The notes under the pieces are model-generated. The model was given only the letters and a program-made list of their open reading frames with translations. It did no database searches and was not told the origin of the DNA. Shown here in pieces: positions 10,068 through 18,922 of a stretch of 64,000 nucleotides of DNA (position 1 is its first letter; each line of letters opens with the position of its first letter). The position numbers and the translations under genes are program-made. This stretch comes from Parerythrobacter lacustris. Its GTDB lineage: Bacteria > Pseudomonadota > Alphaproteobacteria > Sphingomonadales > Sphingomonadaceae. The stretch is from assembly GCF_024626475.1 (NCBI RefSeq), contig NZ_JANKHH010000007.1:471134-535133 (forward strand), in the 5' to 3' direction.

Positions 10068-10094
10068 CGGCCGGCCCGCAAGGGTCGGCCGTTT
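10068..10094 (+). terminator. Rho-independent terminator after coxA
   Basis: A 10-bp stem (10068-10077 against 10082-10091, one mismatch) with loop GCAA is followed by TTT. It separates coxB-coxA from the epoxide hydrolase gene. Confidence 0.75.
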
Positions 10095-10117
10095 GCTTGC
10101 AAGCCGCGAGGTAAGCC

Positions 10118-11077
10118 ATGCCCGAAATGCGCCACATCGAAGTCGGAGAACTGACGCTGCGCTGCGCGGTAGAAGGCACGGGGCCGCTGGTGATCATGGT
10201 CCACGGCTTTCCAGAAAGCTGGTACAGCTGGCGCCACCAGCTCGGCCCCGTCGCCGAAGCGGGCTTCACCGCCTGCGCGATCGACGTGCGCGGCTATGGC
10301 GGATCGGACAAACCGGAGCCGGTCGAAGCCTATGCGATGGAGCGGATCGTCGGCGATCTGGTTGGGCTCAAGCAGGCGCTCCAGCCCGATGCGCCCGCCA
10401 TTCTGGTGGGGCACGATTGGGGCGCGCCGATCGTATGGAACACCGCGCTGACCAACCCGCAGCATTTCCGCGCAGTCGCCGGCCTGTCGGTCCCCTTTGC
10501 CGGGGTGCCGAGCCGCCCGTTCACCGACGTGTTCCGCGAGCATTTCACCAGCCAGGGCCGGTTCTTCTACCAGGAATATTTCCAGCAGCCGGGCGTGGCC
10601 GAGGCCGAAGCCGAGAAGGACCCGCGCGACTGGGTGCAGCGGATGATGTATTCGATCAGCGGCGATGTGCCGCCGGGCGATTACTGGAGCAAGCCTCTCG
10701 GCGCGACCTTCCTCGAAGGCTTGCCCGATCCGCAACCGGTGCCGTGGCTGACCGAGGCGGACATGGACTTCTACGAGGGCGAATTCAAAGCCTCGGGCTT
10801 CCGTGGGCCGCTCAACCGCTACCGCAACCACGAAGCCGACCATGCATGGCTGCAAGGCTGGAACGGCCAGCGGATCGAGCAGCCAGCGCTGTTCATTGGC
10901 GGCACGCGCGACCCGGCGACCTTCCTGTTCGGCGCGGTGACCGATCCCGTCGGAATGATGAAGCTGTTCGCGCCGCAGGTCGAAGGCCATGTGCTCGACG
11001 GGGTGGGCCATTGGACCCAGCAAGAGCGGCCAGGCGACGTGAACGCGCTGCTGATCGACTGGCTCGGCCGGATTTGA
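10118..11077 (+). CDS. Alpha/beta hydrolase, soluble epoxide hydrolase type
   Basis: 319 residues. The oxyanion motif HGFPESWYSW and the nucleophile motif GHDWGAP, with aspartate instead of serine, are the epoxide hydrolase hallmarks; the catalytic histidine is in GVGHWTQQE near the C-terminus. The lid region contains two tyrosines that could activate the epoxide. Substrate unknown; haloalkane dehalogenases share HDWG, but the HGFPESW motif favours an epoxide hydrolase. Its position between coxA and ctaB is unusual. Confidence 0.92.
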   Translation: MPEMRHIEVGELTLRCAVEGTGPLVIMVHGFPESWYSWRHQLGPVAEAGFTACAIDVRGYGGSDKPEPVEAYAMERIVGDLVGLKQALQPDAPAILVGHDWGAPIVWNTALTNPQHFRAVAGLSVPFAGVPSRPFTDVFREHFTSQGRFFYQEYFQQPGVAEAEAEKDPRDWVQRMMYSISGDVPPGDYWSKPLGATFLEGLPDPQPVPWLTEADMDFYEGEFKASGFRGPLNRYRNHEADHAWLQGWNGQRIEQPALFIGGTRDPATFLFGAVTDPVGMMKLFAPQVEGHVLDGVGHWTQQERPGDVNALLIDWLGRI

Positions 11078-11796
11078 ACGATTTGTGGTCCCGTGAGCGG
11101 ATGTTTCGCGATGCCTGGCCGGCCCTTCAGGAAATAGAGGCAGATGGCTGGGTTGCACGGCTGACCGGTGGCGACACGCGGCGCGTCAATTCGATCAACC
11201 CACTTGGGCCCGAACACGGCGATGTACGGGACGCTCTCAAACAATTTGCTCCCGCTTATGCCAAAGCTGACTTGCGAATGATTGTCAGGGTGCCGGATTT
11301 TTGCGCCAGAGCCGATGCGGACTTGGCAACTGCTGGGCTGGCGGTCGAAGGGACGACGCGAACCCTGTCGGCGTCGCTGGCAGGCCGCACTATTCCCGAA
11401 GGTCCCAATTTCGAGATCAGCAGCGAACTGTCACCCGATTGGCTCGCGGCCCGGGTGGGGCCGCACGGCGATCCTGCGACGGCCGCGCTGCTGGCCAAGA
11501 TTACGGTTCCGGCACTTTTCGTTACGGTAAAGCGCCAGGAAGATGTCGCCGCCATCGGTTTTGCAGCGCTGGGTGACGGCATTGCTGTCATCGAATCGAT
11601 CCGCACATTGCCAAAGTTTCAACGGCGCGGATTGGGGCGGCTGTGCATGGAGGCGTTGCTAGGCGCATCAGCCCGGGCCGGGGCGAAGACGGCGTGCCTC
11701 CAGGTCGATGCCGCCAATAGCGCCGGTCTGGCGCTTTACACCGGGCTTGGCTTCGACCGCCACCTCTACGACTATCATTATCGCGTTCCGGCATGA
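11074..11796 (+). CDS. GNAT family N-acetyltransferase
   Basis: 240 residues from TTG at 11074, which overlaps the hydrolase stop (TTGA); ATG at 11101 is the alternative. The N-terminal segment with [20 protein letters not shown] fits a two-domain GNAT family, and the acetyl-CoA site is [15 protein letters not shown] near residue 188, followed by [13 protein letters not shown]. The substrate is unknown. Coupled to the epoxide hydrolase. Confidence 0.88.
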   Translation: MNDLWSRERMFRDAWPALQEIEADGWVARLTGGDTRRVNSINPLGPEHGDVRDALKQFAPAYAKADLRMIVRVPDFCARADADLATAGLAVEGTTRTLSASLAGRTIPEGPNFEISSELSPDWLAARVGPHGDPATAALLAKITVPALFVTVKRQEDVAAIGFAALGDGIAVIESIRTLPKFQRRGLGRLCMEALLGASARAGAKTACLQVDAANSAGLALYTGLGFDRHLYDYHYRVPA

Positions 11797-11848
11797 CCGG
11801 TTTCACTTCATTCTCGCGCCCGAGGCGCGTATAGGCGCCCCAAGAATC

Positions 11849-12772
11849 ATGACCACTGCGACCACCTCGACCGTTTCGCTCCCTGCGGACTGGCGCGATT
11901 TCTTCGCGCTGACAAAACCGCGCGTGATGACTCTGGTGATCTTTACCGGCCTGTGCGGCCTGCTTGCTGCACCGGGCACCATCCATCCGGTGATCGCCTT
12001 CACCGCGATCCTGTGCATCGCGGTGGGTGCGGGCGGCGCGGCGGCGCTCAACATGTGGTGGGAAGCCGATCTCGATGCCGGGATGAAGCGGACCGCCAAG
12101 CGCCCGATCCCGACCGGGCGGCTGAGCGCGGTCGACGCGCGAGATTTCGGCCTGATCCTTAGCGGCATGTCGGTGATGGTGATGGGGCTCGGCGTGGGCT
12201 GGCTCGCGGCAGGCATCCTCGCGTTCTCGATCTTCTACTACGCGGTGATCTACACCATCTGGCTCAAGCCGCGCACGCCGCAGAACATCGTCATCGGGGG
12301 CGGGGCGGGGGCCTTCCCCCCGCTGATCGGCTGGGTCGCGGTGACCGGCGATATCACCGCGATGCCGGTGCTGCTGTTCGCGATCATCTTCATGTGGACC
12401 CCGCCGCACTTCTGGGCGCTCGCGCTGTTCGTGCAGATCGACTACGCCAAGGTCGGCATTCCGATGATGCCGGTGGTCAAAGGCGAGAAGTCGACCCGCT
12501 GGCAGATTCTGCTCTACGCCGCCCTGCTGGTGCCGGTCGCGGCAGCGCCGTGGTTGATCGGCGGGACCGGGGCGATCTACGGGATCGCGGCGCTGGCGCT
12601 GTCCTTCGCCTTCCTCGTCCTGTCGGTCCCGGTCGCGCTGCGCGTCGCCGAGCCGGGCGATGCGATGAAGCCCGAAAAGCGCCTGTTCAAGTTCAGCATC
12701 CTCTATCTTTTCGCGCTGTTCGCCATGCTCGTCGTCGACGCGGCGCTGCGCAACCAGGGACTCCTCGCATGA
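11849..12772 (+). CDS. ctaB: Protohaem IX farnesyltransferase (haem O synthase)
   Basis: 307 residues, UbiA superfamily. It adds the farnesyl group to haem B to make haem O, the precursor of haem A for CoxA. The allylic diphosphate motif [15 protein letters not shown] (NxxxDxxxD) lies near residue 66 and a second site, [14 protein letters not shown], near 205. Nine hydrophobic segments are visible. ATG at 11849 starts the conserved region; its stop overlaps the next start (ATGA). Confidence 0.97.
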   Translation: MTTATTSTVSLPADWRDFFALTKPRVMTLVIFTGLCGLLAAPGTIHPVIAFTAILCIAVGAGGAAALNMWWEADLDAGMKRTAKRPIPTGRLSAVDARDFGLILSGMSVMVMGLGVGWLAAGILAFSIFYYAVIYTIWLKPRTPQNIVIGGGAGAFPPLIGWVAVTGDITAMPVLLFAIIFMWTPPHFWALALFVQIDYAKVGIPMMPVVKGEKSTRWQILLYAALLVPVAAAPWLIGGTGAIYGIAALALSFAFLVLSVPVALRVAEPGDAMKPEKRLFKFSILYLFALFAMLVVDAALRNQGLLA

Positions 12773-12891
12773 CCCCCGAAGAACAAACCGAAGTCCGCCG
12801 CCGCCAGAAGAGCCGCAACTGGGCACTGGGCGGCGTGCTGCTGTTCATGGTTGTGCTGTTTTATGCCATCACCATTGTGCGAATGGGATAA
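12769..12891 (+). CDS. 40-residue single-pass membrane protein, CoxF-like
   Basis: Forty residues: a charged cytoplasmic N-terminus ([17 protein letters not shown]) and one membrane helix ([19 protein letters not shown]). It overlaps ctaB by ATGA and ends just before ctaG. A small one-helix protein in exactly this place occurs in many alphaproteobacterial oxidase clusters and has been called CoxF. Its role in oxidase assembly is presumed from position only. Confidence 0.85.
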   Translation: MTPEEQTEVRRRQKSRNWALGGVLLFMVVLFYAITIVRMG

Positions 12892-12894
12892 GTG

Positions 12895-13485
12895 ATGACG
12901 ACGATCGCGCTCGAGAAGAAGAACAACCGCACCGCGCTCTATGCGCTGCTGGGGGCGCTCGCGATGCTCGGCCTCGGCTATGCCGCGGTGCCGCTTTACC
13001 AACTGTTCTGCCAAGTCACCGGCTTCGGCGGGACGACCCAGCGCGCCACCGATGCGGAGGCGAACGGAGCCGCAGCGCGCGCGGCCGGCGAGGAAATCTC
13101 GATCCGGTTCGACGCCAACACCGCGAACGACATGCCGTGGAGCTTCAAGCCGGTGCAGGTAACCCAGTCGGTTCGCATCGGTCAGCGCCAGCTCGCGTTC
13201 TACACCGCGCGCAACGACAGCGACGTGCCGATCACCGGCGCGGCGACCTTCAACGTCGAACCCGAGCAGACCGGGCGCTACTTCAACAAGATCCAGTGCT
13301 TCTGCTTCACCGAGCAGACGCTGCAGCCGGGCGAGGAAATCCGCATGCCCGTGCTGTATTTTGTCGACCCGGCGATTCTCGACGACGAGAACGCGAAGGG
13401 TGTCGAGCAGATCACCCTCAGCTACACCTTCCACAAGGCGATCGAACAGAAGACCGCATCGGTGGGTGAGAAACCCGCTTCGTGA
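12895..13485 (+). CDS. ctaG: Cytochrome c oxidase assembly protein CtaG/Cox11
   Basis: 196 residues. It delivers copper to the CuB site of subunit I. One N-terminal membrane helix (LLGALAMLGLGYAAVPLYQLFC) anchors a periplasmic domain containing the copper ligand motif KIQCFCFTEQ. The conserved PVLYFVDP and ITLSYTFHKA segments follow. ATG at 12895 was preferred over the adjacent GTG at 12892. Confidence 0.97.
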   Translation: MTTIALEKKNNRTALYALLGALAMLGLGYAAVPLYQLFCQVTGFGGTTQRATDAEANGAAARAAGEEISIRFDANTANDMPWSFKPVQVTQSVRIGQRQLAFYTARNDSDVPITGAATFNVEPEQTGRYFNKIQCFCFTEQTLQPGEEIRMPVLYFVDPAILDDENAKGVEQITLSYTFHKAIEQKTASVGEKPAS

Positions 13486-13549
13486 CACTGGACCTGTCCG
13501 CTTCGCGCGATTAAGGGCAGGCCAACAGTTCTGACAGGACGAGAGACCC

Positions 13550-14413
13550 ATGGCTGGCGCTAAGAACCACGACTATCACATCCTTCCGCCCGACATCTGG
13601 CCGCTGATCGGCTCGATCTCGGCACTGACCTTCACCAGCGGCATGGTGCTGTACATGCACGAGATGGCCAACGCTTACCTCGTGCTCGGCCTCGGCATCG
13701 CCGGGCTGATCGCCACCTTCTTCAGCTGGTGGGCCAATGTGGTGAAGGAAGCGCAGACCGGATACCACACGCCGGTGGTGCAGCTGCACATGCGCTACGG
13801 CATGATCCTGTTCATCGCGTCCGAAGTGATGTTCTTCGTCGGCTGGTTCTGGGCGTTCTTCGATTTCGCGCTGTTCCCCGCGCCGCTCGAACTTGTGGAC
13901 GGTGAATGGGTCAACCGCATCGGTGAAGAAGGCGCGGCAGCGCTCGCGGTCTTCCCGGCCAACGGGCTCGAGGTGCTCGACCCCTTCAGCCTGCCGCTGC
14001 TCAACACGCTGATCCTGCTGTGCTCGGGCACCACGGTCACCTGGGCGCACCATTCGCTGATCCATGGCGACCGCGAAGGTCTCAAGAAGGGGCTGTGGCT
14101 GACGATAGGTCTCGGCATCCTGTTCAGCGCGATCCAGGCCTACGAATATGCCCACGCGCCGTTCGGCTTCGGCGGCAATACCTACAGCTCGGGCTTCTAC
14201 ATGGCGACCGGGTTCCACGGCTTCCACGTGCTGGTCGGGACGATCTTCCTGATCGTCTGCCTCGCCCGCACCTACAAGGGCCACTTCACCCCGCGCCAGC
14301 ACTTCGGTTTCGAAGCGGCGGCATGGTACTGGCACTTCGTCGACGTGGTGTGGCTGTTCCTCTTCGTCGCGGTCTACATCTGGGGCGGCTGGGGCGCACC
14401 GGTCCACGGATGA
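13550..14413 (+). CDS. coxC: Cytochrome c oxidase subunit III
   Basis: 287 residues with seven membrane helices. The subunit stabilises subunit I and binds lipids near the oxygen channel. Typical segments are HDYHILPPDIWP at the N-terminus, ASEVMFFVGWFWAFF, WAHHSLIHGDR, TGFHGFHVLVGTIFL and WHFVDVVWLFLF. A 64-base gap separates it from ctaG; its stop overlaps the DUF983 start (ATGA). Confidence 0.97.
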   Translation: MAGAKNHDYHILPPDIWPLIGSISALTFTSGMVLYMHEMANAYLVLGLGIAGLIATFFSWWANVVKEAQTGYHTPVVQLHMRYGMILFIASEVMFFVGWFWAFFDFALFPAPLELVDGEWVNRIGEEGAAALAVFPANGLEVLDPFSLPLLNTLILLCSGTTVTWAHHSLIHGDREGLKKGLWLTIGLGILFSAIQAYEYAHAPFGFGGNTYSSGFYMATGFHGFHVLVGTIFLIVCLARTYKGHFTPRQHFGFEAAAWYWHFVDVVWLFLFVAVYIWGGWGAPVHG

Positions 14414-14796
14414 CCTCCGACAATCCGGACAATGCGAAGGGGCAGCCCGGCTTGGCCGAAGCTGCCCTTTCCGGTCTTTGCCCGCGATGCGGTGCACCGA
14501 CGCTGTTCGAAGCGATCGCCCAATTCGCCCCGCGCTGCCCGAACTGCGAACTGGATTATACGGGCTTCAACGTCGGCGACGGGCCGGCGGCGTTCCTGAC
14601 GCTGATCATCGGCGGCGTGGTCGTCGGGCTCGCGCTGTGGCTCGAAGTGGCGGTTGGCCCGCCATTCTGGATCCATGCCTTGTTGTGGATCCCGGTGGTG
14701 GTGCTGTCGGTGTTTGCGGGTCTGCGGTTTGCCAAGACCTGGCTGATCTACGCCGAGTATCGAAACAAGGCGGGCGAGGCGGGAAGAGACTCGTGA
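14410..14796 (+). CDS. DUF983 family membrane protein with zinc ribbon
   Basis: 128 residues. Two CxxC knuckles (CPRCG near residue 24 and CPNCE near 43) form a zinc ribbon before two membrane helices (about residues 60-80 and 86-106). DUF983 genes commonly sit between coxC and surf1 in alphaproteobacteria, so an oxidase assembly role is likely but unproven. It overlaps coxC and surf1 by four bases each. Confidence 0.9.
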   Translation: MTSDNPDNAKGQPGLAEAALSGLCPRCGAPTLFEAIAQFAPRCPNCELDYTGFNVGDGPAAFLTLIIGGVVVGLALWLEVAVGPPFWIHALLWIPVVVLSVFAGLRFAKTWLIYAEYRNKAGEAGRDS

Positions 14797-15365
14797 ACTG
14801 GCGTGAAGTTCCCCTCGTATCCAGCGTGATTGTGCTGGCAGCCGTACTAACAATGATCGGCCTCGGCATCTGGCAGCTGAACCGGCTGGAAGAGAAGGAA
14901 ACGCTGATCGCACGCTATGCGGCGGTGCCGGTCGATGCCGCCCGGATCGACTATCCCCCTTCGGATCAGATCGAAGCCTCGCTCTATCGCCCGGTGCGCG
15001 CAACCTGCGAAAAGGTCGCCAGCATCCTCGGCGTCGCGGGCCAGAACCGGCTCGGCATGAGCGGCTTCTCCCATGTTGCGGAATGCACGCTCGAGGGCGG
15101 CATGGAGGCCAAGGTCGCGCTCGGCTGGTCGCGCAATCCGCAGTCGCCCGAATGGAAGGGCGGGGAGGTGCTGGGTATCCTCGGCCCTGGCGGCAAGATC
15201 GTCGCCGACCCGCCGCTTGCCGAACTTGGGCCCTTGGCCAAGCCCGATCCGGCGGATATTCCGAACAACCATCTGGCCTACGCCGGGCAGTGGTTCTTCT
15301 TCGCGCTGACCGCGCTGGTCATCTACTTTCTCGCCCTGCGCGTGAAGCTGCGCCGTTCGGCGTGA
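14793..15365 (+). CDS. SURF1 family oxidase assembly protein
   Basis: 190 residues, somewhat shorter than most SURF1 proteins. It starts with GTG (GTGA overlap). The usual two-helix layout is present: residues 8-27 ending in GLGIWQLNRLEEK, and residues 165-185 (WFFFALTALVIYFLALRVK), with a periplasmic domain between. Family members help insert haem a into CoxA. The domain between the helices is compact, which accounts for the short length. Confidence 0.93.
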   Translation: MNWREVPLVSSVIVLAAVLTMIGLGIWQLNRLEEKETLIARYAAVPVDAARIDYPPSDQIEASLYRPVRATCEKVASILGVAGQNRLGMSGFSHVAECTLEGGMEAKVALGWSRNPQSPEWKGGEVLGILGPGGKIVADPPLAELGPLAKPDPADIPNNHLAYAGQWFFFALTALVIYFLALRVKLRRSA

Positions 15366-15374
15366 GCAGGGGAA

Positions 15375-15390
15375 CTTGGCGCGCGCCAAG
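15375..15390. repeat. Perfect 16-bp palindrome upstream of thrC
   Basis: CTTGGCGCGCGCCAAG reads the same on both strands and lies between surf1 and thrC, followed by more GC-rich sequence. It could be the surf1 end-of-transcript hairpin or an operator; there is no T-run, so neither is firm. Confidence 0.5.
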
Positions 15391-15438
15391 CCTCGCTCGC
15401 TTGCCCGGCGCGGCGCGCGCGGCTAACCGCCGGACACG

Positions 15439-16839
15439 ATGAAATACGTCTCTACCCGCGGCAGCGCCCCGGCGCTCGATTTCGAAGGCGTGACGCTCGC
15501 CGGGCTCGCTTCGGACGGCGGGCTCTATGTGCCCGAGGCCTGGCCGCAGTTCAGCGCCGCCGAACTCGCCGCGATGCGCGGGCTGCACTACGCCGAACTC
15601 GCCACGCGGGTGATGCTGCCGTTCGTCGCGGGCAGCCTGAGCGAAGACCAATTGCGCGACCTGTGCCGCCAAGCCTATGCCCGCTTCGCGCACGCTGCGG
15701 TGGTGCCGCTCAGGCAGCTCGACGAACAGCAGTGGCTGCTCGAGCTGTTCCACGGCCCGACGCTGGCGTTCAAGGACGTTGCTCTGCAACTGCTCGGCCT
15801 CCTGTTCGAGACTTTCCTTGCGCGCAGCGGCGACCACCTGACCATTGTCGGCGCGACCAGCGGGGATACCGGCAGCGCGGCGATCGATGCGGTTGCGGGT
15901 CGCGAGCGAGTCGATATTTTCATGCTCCACCCCGACGGCCGGGTGAGCGACGTCCAGCGCCGCCAGATGACCACGGTGCTCGCCCCCAATGTGCACAACA
16001 TCGCGATCGACGGCAGCTTCGACGACGCGCAGGCAAGCGTGAAGCGAATGTTCAACGATCCGGCGATGACCGGGCGGTTCCACATCGGCGCGGTCAATTC
16101 GATCAACTGGGCGCGGCTGATGGCACAGGTGGTGTATTATTTCGCCGCCGCGCTGCAATTGGGCGCACCTGAGCGCAAGGTTGCGTTCAGCGTGCCGACC
16201 GGAAATTTCGGCGACGTCTTCGCCGGATATGTTGCGGCGCAGATGGGGCTGCCGATCGAGCGGCTGATCGTCGCAACCAATGTCAACGACATCCTCCACC
16301 GCGCTCTGTCGGACGGCGACTACTCGGCAGGCGAGGTCACACCCACCGCCGCACCGTCGATGGATATCCAGGTCAGCTCCAATTTCGAGCGGCTGTTGTT
16401 CGACGTCGGCGGGCGCGACGGCTCAGCCTTGGCCGAGCAGATGCGCGGCTTCGAGGCGACCAGGGCCATGCGCCTGACCAATGCGCAGCGCGAAGGTGCG
16501 GCAACGCTGTTCTCCAGTGCTCGCGCCGATGCTGACGACACGGCGCGCGCGATGCGTTGGGCATACGAGCAATGCGGCGAAGTGATCGATCCGCACACCG
16601 CGATCGGTCTCCATGCGGCGCGCGCGGCAGGCATCGCGACGGATATCCCGGTCGTGACTCTGGCGACCGCGCATCCCGCCAAGTTCCGCGATGCGGTCGA
16701 ACGTTCGACCGGCGTCCGCCCGCCGCTACCCGCCCGGGTAGGCGATCTGTTTGCGCGCGAGGAGCGCTACGATCGCCTGTCAGGCGATTACGACGACATC
16801 GCCGCCTATGTCGCCGAACGCGGCACCGAGTCCCGCTGA
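15439..16839 (+). CDS. thrC: Threonine synthase
   Basis: 466 residues, the long class I type found in proteobacteria. It converts O-phosphohomoserine to threonine with PLP. The PLP lysine is in LAFKDVALQLLG near residue 113, and the phosphate-binding loop is GATSGDTGSAA. SVPTGNFGDVFAG is the second PLP-binding stretch. thrC after surf1 is a common sphingomonad order. The next start overlaps the stop (TGATG). Confidence 0.97.
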   Translation: MKYVSTRGSAPALDFEGVTLAGLASDGGLYVPEAWPQFSAAELAAMRGLHYAELATRVMLPFVAGSLSEDQLRDLCRQAYARFAHAAVVPLRQLDEQQWLLELFHGPTLAFKDVALQLLGLLFETFLARSGDHLTIVGATSGDTGSAAIDAVAGRERVDIFMLHPDGRVSDVQRRQMTTVLAPNVHNIAIDGSFDDAQASVKRMFNDPAMTGRFHIGAVNSINWARLMAQVVYYFAAALQLGAPERKVAFSVPTGNFGDVFAGYVAAQMGLPIERLIVATNVNDILHRALSDGDYSAGEVTPTAAPSMDIQVSSNFERLLFDVGGRDGSALAEQMRGFEATRAMRLTNAQREGAATLFSSARADADDTARAMRWAYEQCGEVIDPHTAIGLHAARAAGIATDIPVVTLATAHPAKFRDAVERSTGVRPPLPARVGDLFAREERYDRLSGDYDDIAAYVAERGTESR

Positions 16840-17729
16840 TGGCGGAATTGTGCGAGGAGCCCAGTCTGCTCGCAGGCGAGGGATGGGACGACTACGGCCT
16901 CGTCGACAGTGGCAACGGGCGCAAGCTCGAACGCTACGGCCCGTACCGCTTCATCCGCCCCGAGCCGCAGGCAATGTGGCAGCCGCGCCTCGCGGACTGG
17001 CAGGCTCACGGCGAATTCGTCCCCGGTTCGGATGAGGACGGCGGAGGGCGTTGGCAGTTCGAACGGCCTGTGCCCGAAGCGGGCTGGCCGCTGGGGTGGA
17101 ACGAAGCGAAGTTCACCGCGCAGTGCACCCCGTTCCGCCATTTGCAGTTCTTCCCCGATATGGCTCCGGTGTGGGAATGGATGGGTGAACAACTGGGCGA
17201 GCGAACCGATGCTGAGACGCTCAACCTGTTCGGCTACACCGGTGTCGGCTCGCTCGCGCTCAGCCGGTACAGGCGCGTCACTCATGTCGATGCGTCGAAG
17301 AAATCGGTCGCCCAGGCGCGCGAGAACGCTGCGCTCTCGGGCATGGAGGACCGCCCGATCCGCTGGCTGGTCGACGATGCGGCGAAGTTCACTGCGCGCG
17401 AGGTGCGGCGCGGCAATCGCTACGACGGAATCATCCTCGACCCGCCGAAGTTCGGGCGCGGGCCGACCGGCGAGGTCTGGCGGATCGAGGAAGGGCTTGC
17501 GCAGTTGGTCGGCGACTGTGCACAGGTGCTCGATGCCGATAGCCGGTTTCTGTTCCTCACCGTCTACGCCGTGCGCATAAGCAGCCTCGCCATCGCCGGG
17601 CTGCTGGCGGAAAAGCTCGCCCATCTGCCGGGCGTCATCGAACATGGCGACCTCGCCGTGCGTGAAGAGGGCGAGAGCGGCCGCCTGCTGCCGACCGCGA
17701 TCTTCGCGCGCTGGAGCAATACCGCATGA
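16839..17729 (+). CDS. Class I SAM-dependent methyltransferase, RlmI/RlmK-like
   Basis: 296 residues. The SAM-binding region LNLFGYTGVGSLALSR lies near residue 128, HVDASKKSVAQARENAALSG follows, and the catalytic motif DPPKFGRG is near 204. The DPPK motif and layout match 23S rRNA cytosine-C5 methyltransferases of the RlmI/RlmK group, but the N-terminal PUA domain of RlmI is not evident, so the target is uncertain. It overlaps the next gene by ATGA. Confidence 0.88.
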   Translation: MAELCEEPSLLAGEGWDDYGLVDSGNGRKLERYGPYRFIRPEPQAMWQPRLADWQAHGEFVPGSDEDGGGRWQFERPVPEAGWPLGWNEAKFTAQCTPFRHLQFFPDMAPVWEWMGEQLGERTDAETLNLFGYTGVGSLALSRYRRVTHVDASKKSVAQARENAALSGMEDRPIRWLVDDAAKFTAREVRRGNRYDGIILDPPKFGRGPTGEVWRIEEGLAQLVGDCAQVLDADSRFLFLTVYAVRISSLAIAGLLAEKLAHLPGVIEHGDLAVREEGESGRLLPTAIFARWSNTA

Positions 17730-18220
17730 GGTTCGACAACAAAACTGATGACGAGATTGAGAGCTGGGCTCGGAAGTATGAAGAGGCAAATAAGGCTGAC
17801 GATCCCGCCTATATGCTGCTAGTTGAAGAGAGGACAAAACGGCGGCAGAAGAAGCAGAAGCTCGACTTCGGGAAGTCACTCGATCATCTAAAATGTTGCG
17901 CTATCGCAGGAGAATTCACATCCTACGGCAAGCTAGCCGAGGCGAGCGGAGTCACATGGCAAGCTGCCAGACATCAAATGAATGGGGCATACGGTCACTT
18001 AGACACTTTGCTGGGCGAATGCCGCAGGGCGGATTTGCCTTTATTGACTGCAATTTGCGTAAACCAACAAAACTTGCAATTGGGCACATTGGGTGAAGAA
18101 GCGCTCTTGGGCTTCGCTGATGGAGCACGCCGAGTAGGCTATGAGGTGATTGATGCGGAAGGATTCCATAGCCAGTGTGTGAAGGAGTGCTTCGAGTGGG
18201 GCAAAGCTCAGAAGTCATGA
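17726..18220 (+). CDS. Protein with MGMT/ATL-like winged-helix motif, compositionally atypical
   Basis: 164 residues. The first 45 are charged and helical. Residues 64-112 (FTSYGKLAEASGV, then GHLDTLLGECRRADLPLLTAICVN) follow the pattern of the alkyltransferase-like winged-helix domain, which ends in a conserved L-P-x-L-x-A-x-x-V-N block. The reactive PCHR motif of true MGMT is absent, so it is not a repair methyltransferase. Base composition is markedly lower in GC (near 50%) and codons use A/T third bases, unlike all neighbours, suggesting transfer. Even so it joins both neighbours by exact ATGA overlaps. Function unknown. Confidence 0.8.
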   Translation: MRFDNKTDDEIESWARKYEEANKADDPAYMLLVEERTKRRQKKQKLDFGKSLDHLKCCAIAGEFTSYGKLAEASGVTWQAARHQMNGAYGHLDTLLGECRRADLPLLTAICVNQQNLQLGTLGEEALLGFADGARRVGYEVIDAEGFHSQCVKECFEWGKAQKS

Positions 18221-18588
18221 TCGATTCGCTCACCCTCGAAGTCGCCGATCTCGAACACGATGTCCTGACCGGCATCTATTCGGAAGAAACCGGCAAGCCG
18301 CAGCCGCTGCGGATTTCGATCAGCGCGCAGATGCGGGTGGCCGAACGCTACGAGCCGGATACGCCGCTCGAAGCGAGCAAGAACTATATGGACCTCAAGT
18401 TTGCGGCGACCGATGCCTTGCCGCCCGGAGTGCATTTTAAACTGATCGAAGCCGTGGCGGACCACATCTGTGAAACCCTGTTCCTGCAGGATGAGCGGGT
18501 CGAAGCGGTGACGGTCAAGATCGTCAAACTGGCGATCGCCGAGAAAGACGAGAAGATCGGCATCACCCTGACCCGGCATCGGAGATAG
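18217..18588 (+). CDS. folB: Dihydroneopterin aldolase
   Basis: 123 residues, normal for FolB. It splits dihydroneopterin to 6-hydroxymethyl-dihydropterin in folate synthesis. Recognisable parts are the start (SLTLEVADLEHDVLTGIYSEE), the middle NYMDLKFAATDALP and LIEAVADHICETLF with the active-site glutamate, and the C-terminal VTVKIVKLAIAE. It overlaps the previous gene by ATGA and is followed four bases later by an SDR-tail-like mini gene. Confidence 0.93.
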   Translation: MIDSLTLEVADLEHDVLTGIYSEETGKPQPLRISISAQMRVAERYEPDTPLEASKNYMDLKFAATDALPPGVHFKLIEAVADHICETLFLQDERVEAVTVKIVKLAIAEKDEKIGITLTRHRR

Positions 18589-18592
18589 CGCG

Positions 18593-18922
18593 ATGCAAAC
18601 CGCGATCCGCGTCGAGACCCTGCCCGAATCGGCGATCGAGGCGGCAGAGGCGTTTCGCGCCAGGCCGCTACAAAACGCGCAGGAGATACTGGCGCAGGGC
18701 CAAGACGTGGTGTTCGTCCTCCCGCCGGCAGGCTTCGACCACGCCGACTGGCGGACCGCGATGGCGCATGATCTTGCCCGCGCGCATGCGCCGGCACGGG
18801 TCAACATCATCGCCGGGGCCGATGACGCGGCGATCACCGCCACTTTGTCCTATCTCGAAAATGCCCCCGGCGTGACCGGGCAATATCTCCCGCTCGCCGG
18901 GGCGGGGCGGTTCGATGGCTGA
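18593..18922 (+). CDS. Short Rossmann/SDR C-terminus-like protein between folB and moaA
   Basis: 109 residues. From residue 45 to the end the pattern resembles the C-terminal third of short-chain dehydrogenases: W-x-x-A-x-A-x-D-L-A-R-A-x-A-P-A-R-V-N, then TATLSYLENAP and GVTGQYLPLAGAG. There is no glycine-rich NAD(P) motif and no YxxxK, so it cannot be a complete SDR. FolM-type pteridine reductases, which are SDRs, often neighbour folB, so this may be a reduced descendant. The frame is intact, with a proper start after folB and an 8-base overlap into moaA, so it is probably expressed. Confidence 0.8.
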   Translation: MQTAIRVETLPESAIEAAEAFRARPLQNAQEILAQGQDVVFVLPPAGFDHADWRTAMAHDLARAHAPARVNIIAGADDAAITATLSYLENAPGVTGQYLPLAGAGRFDG

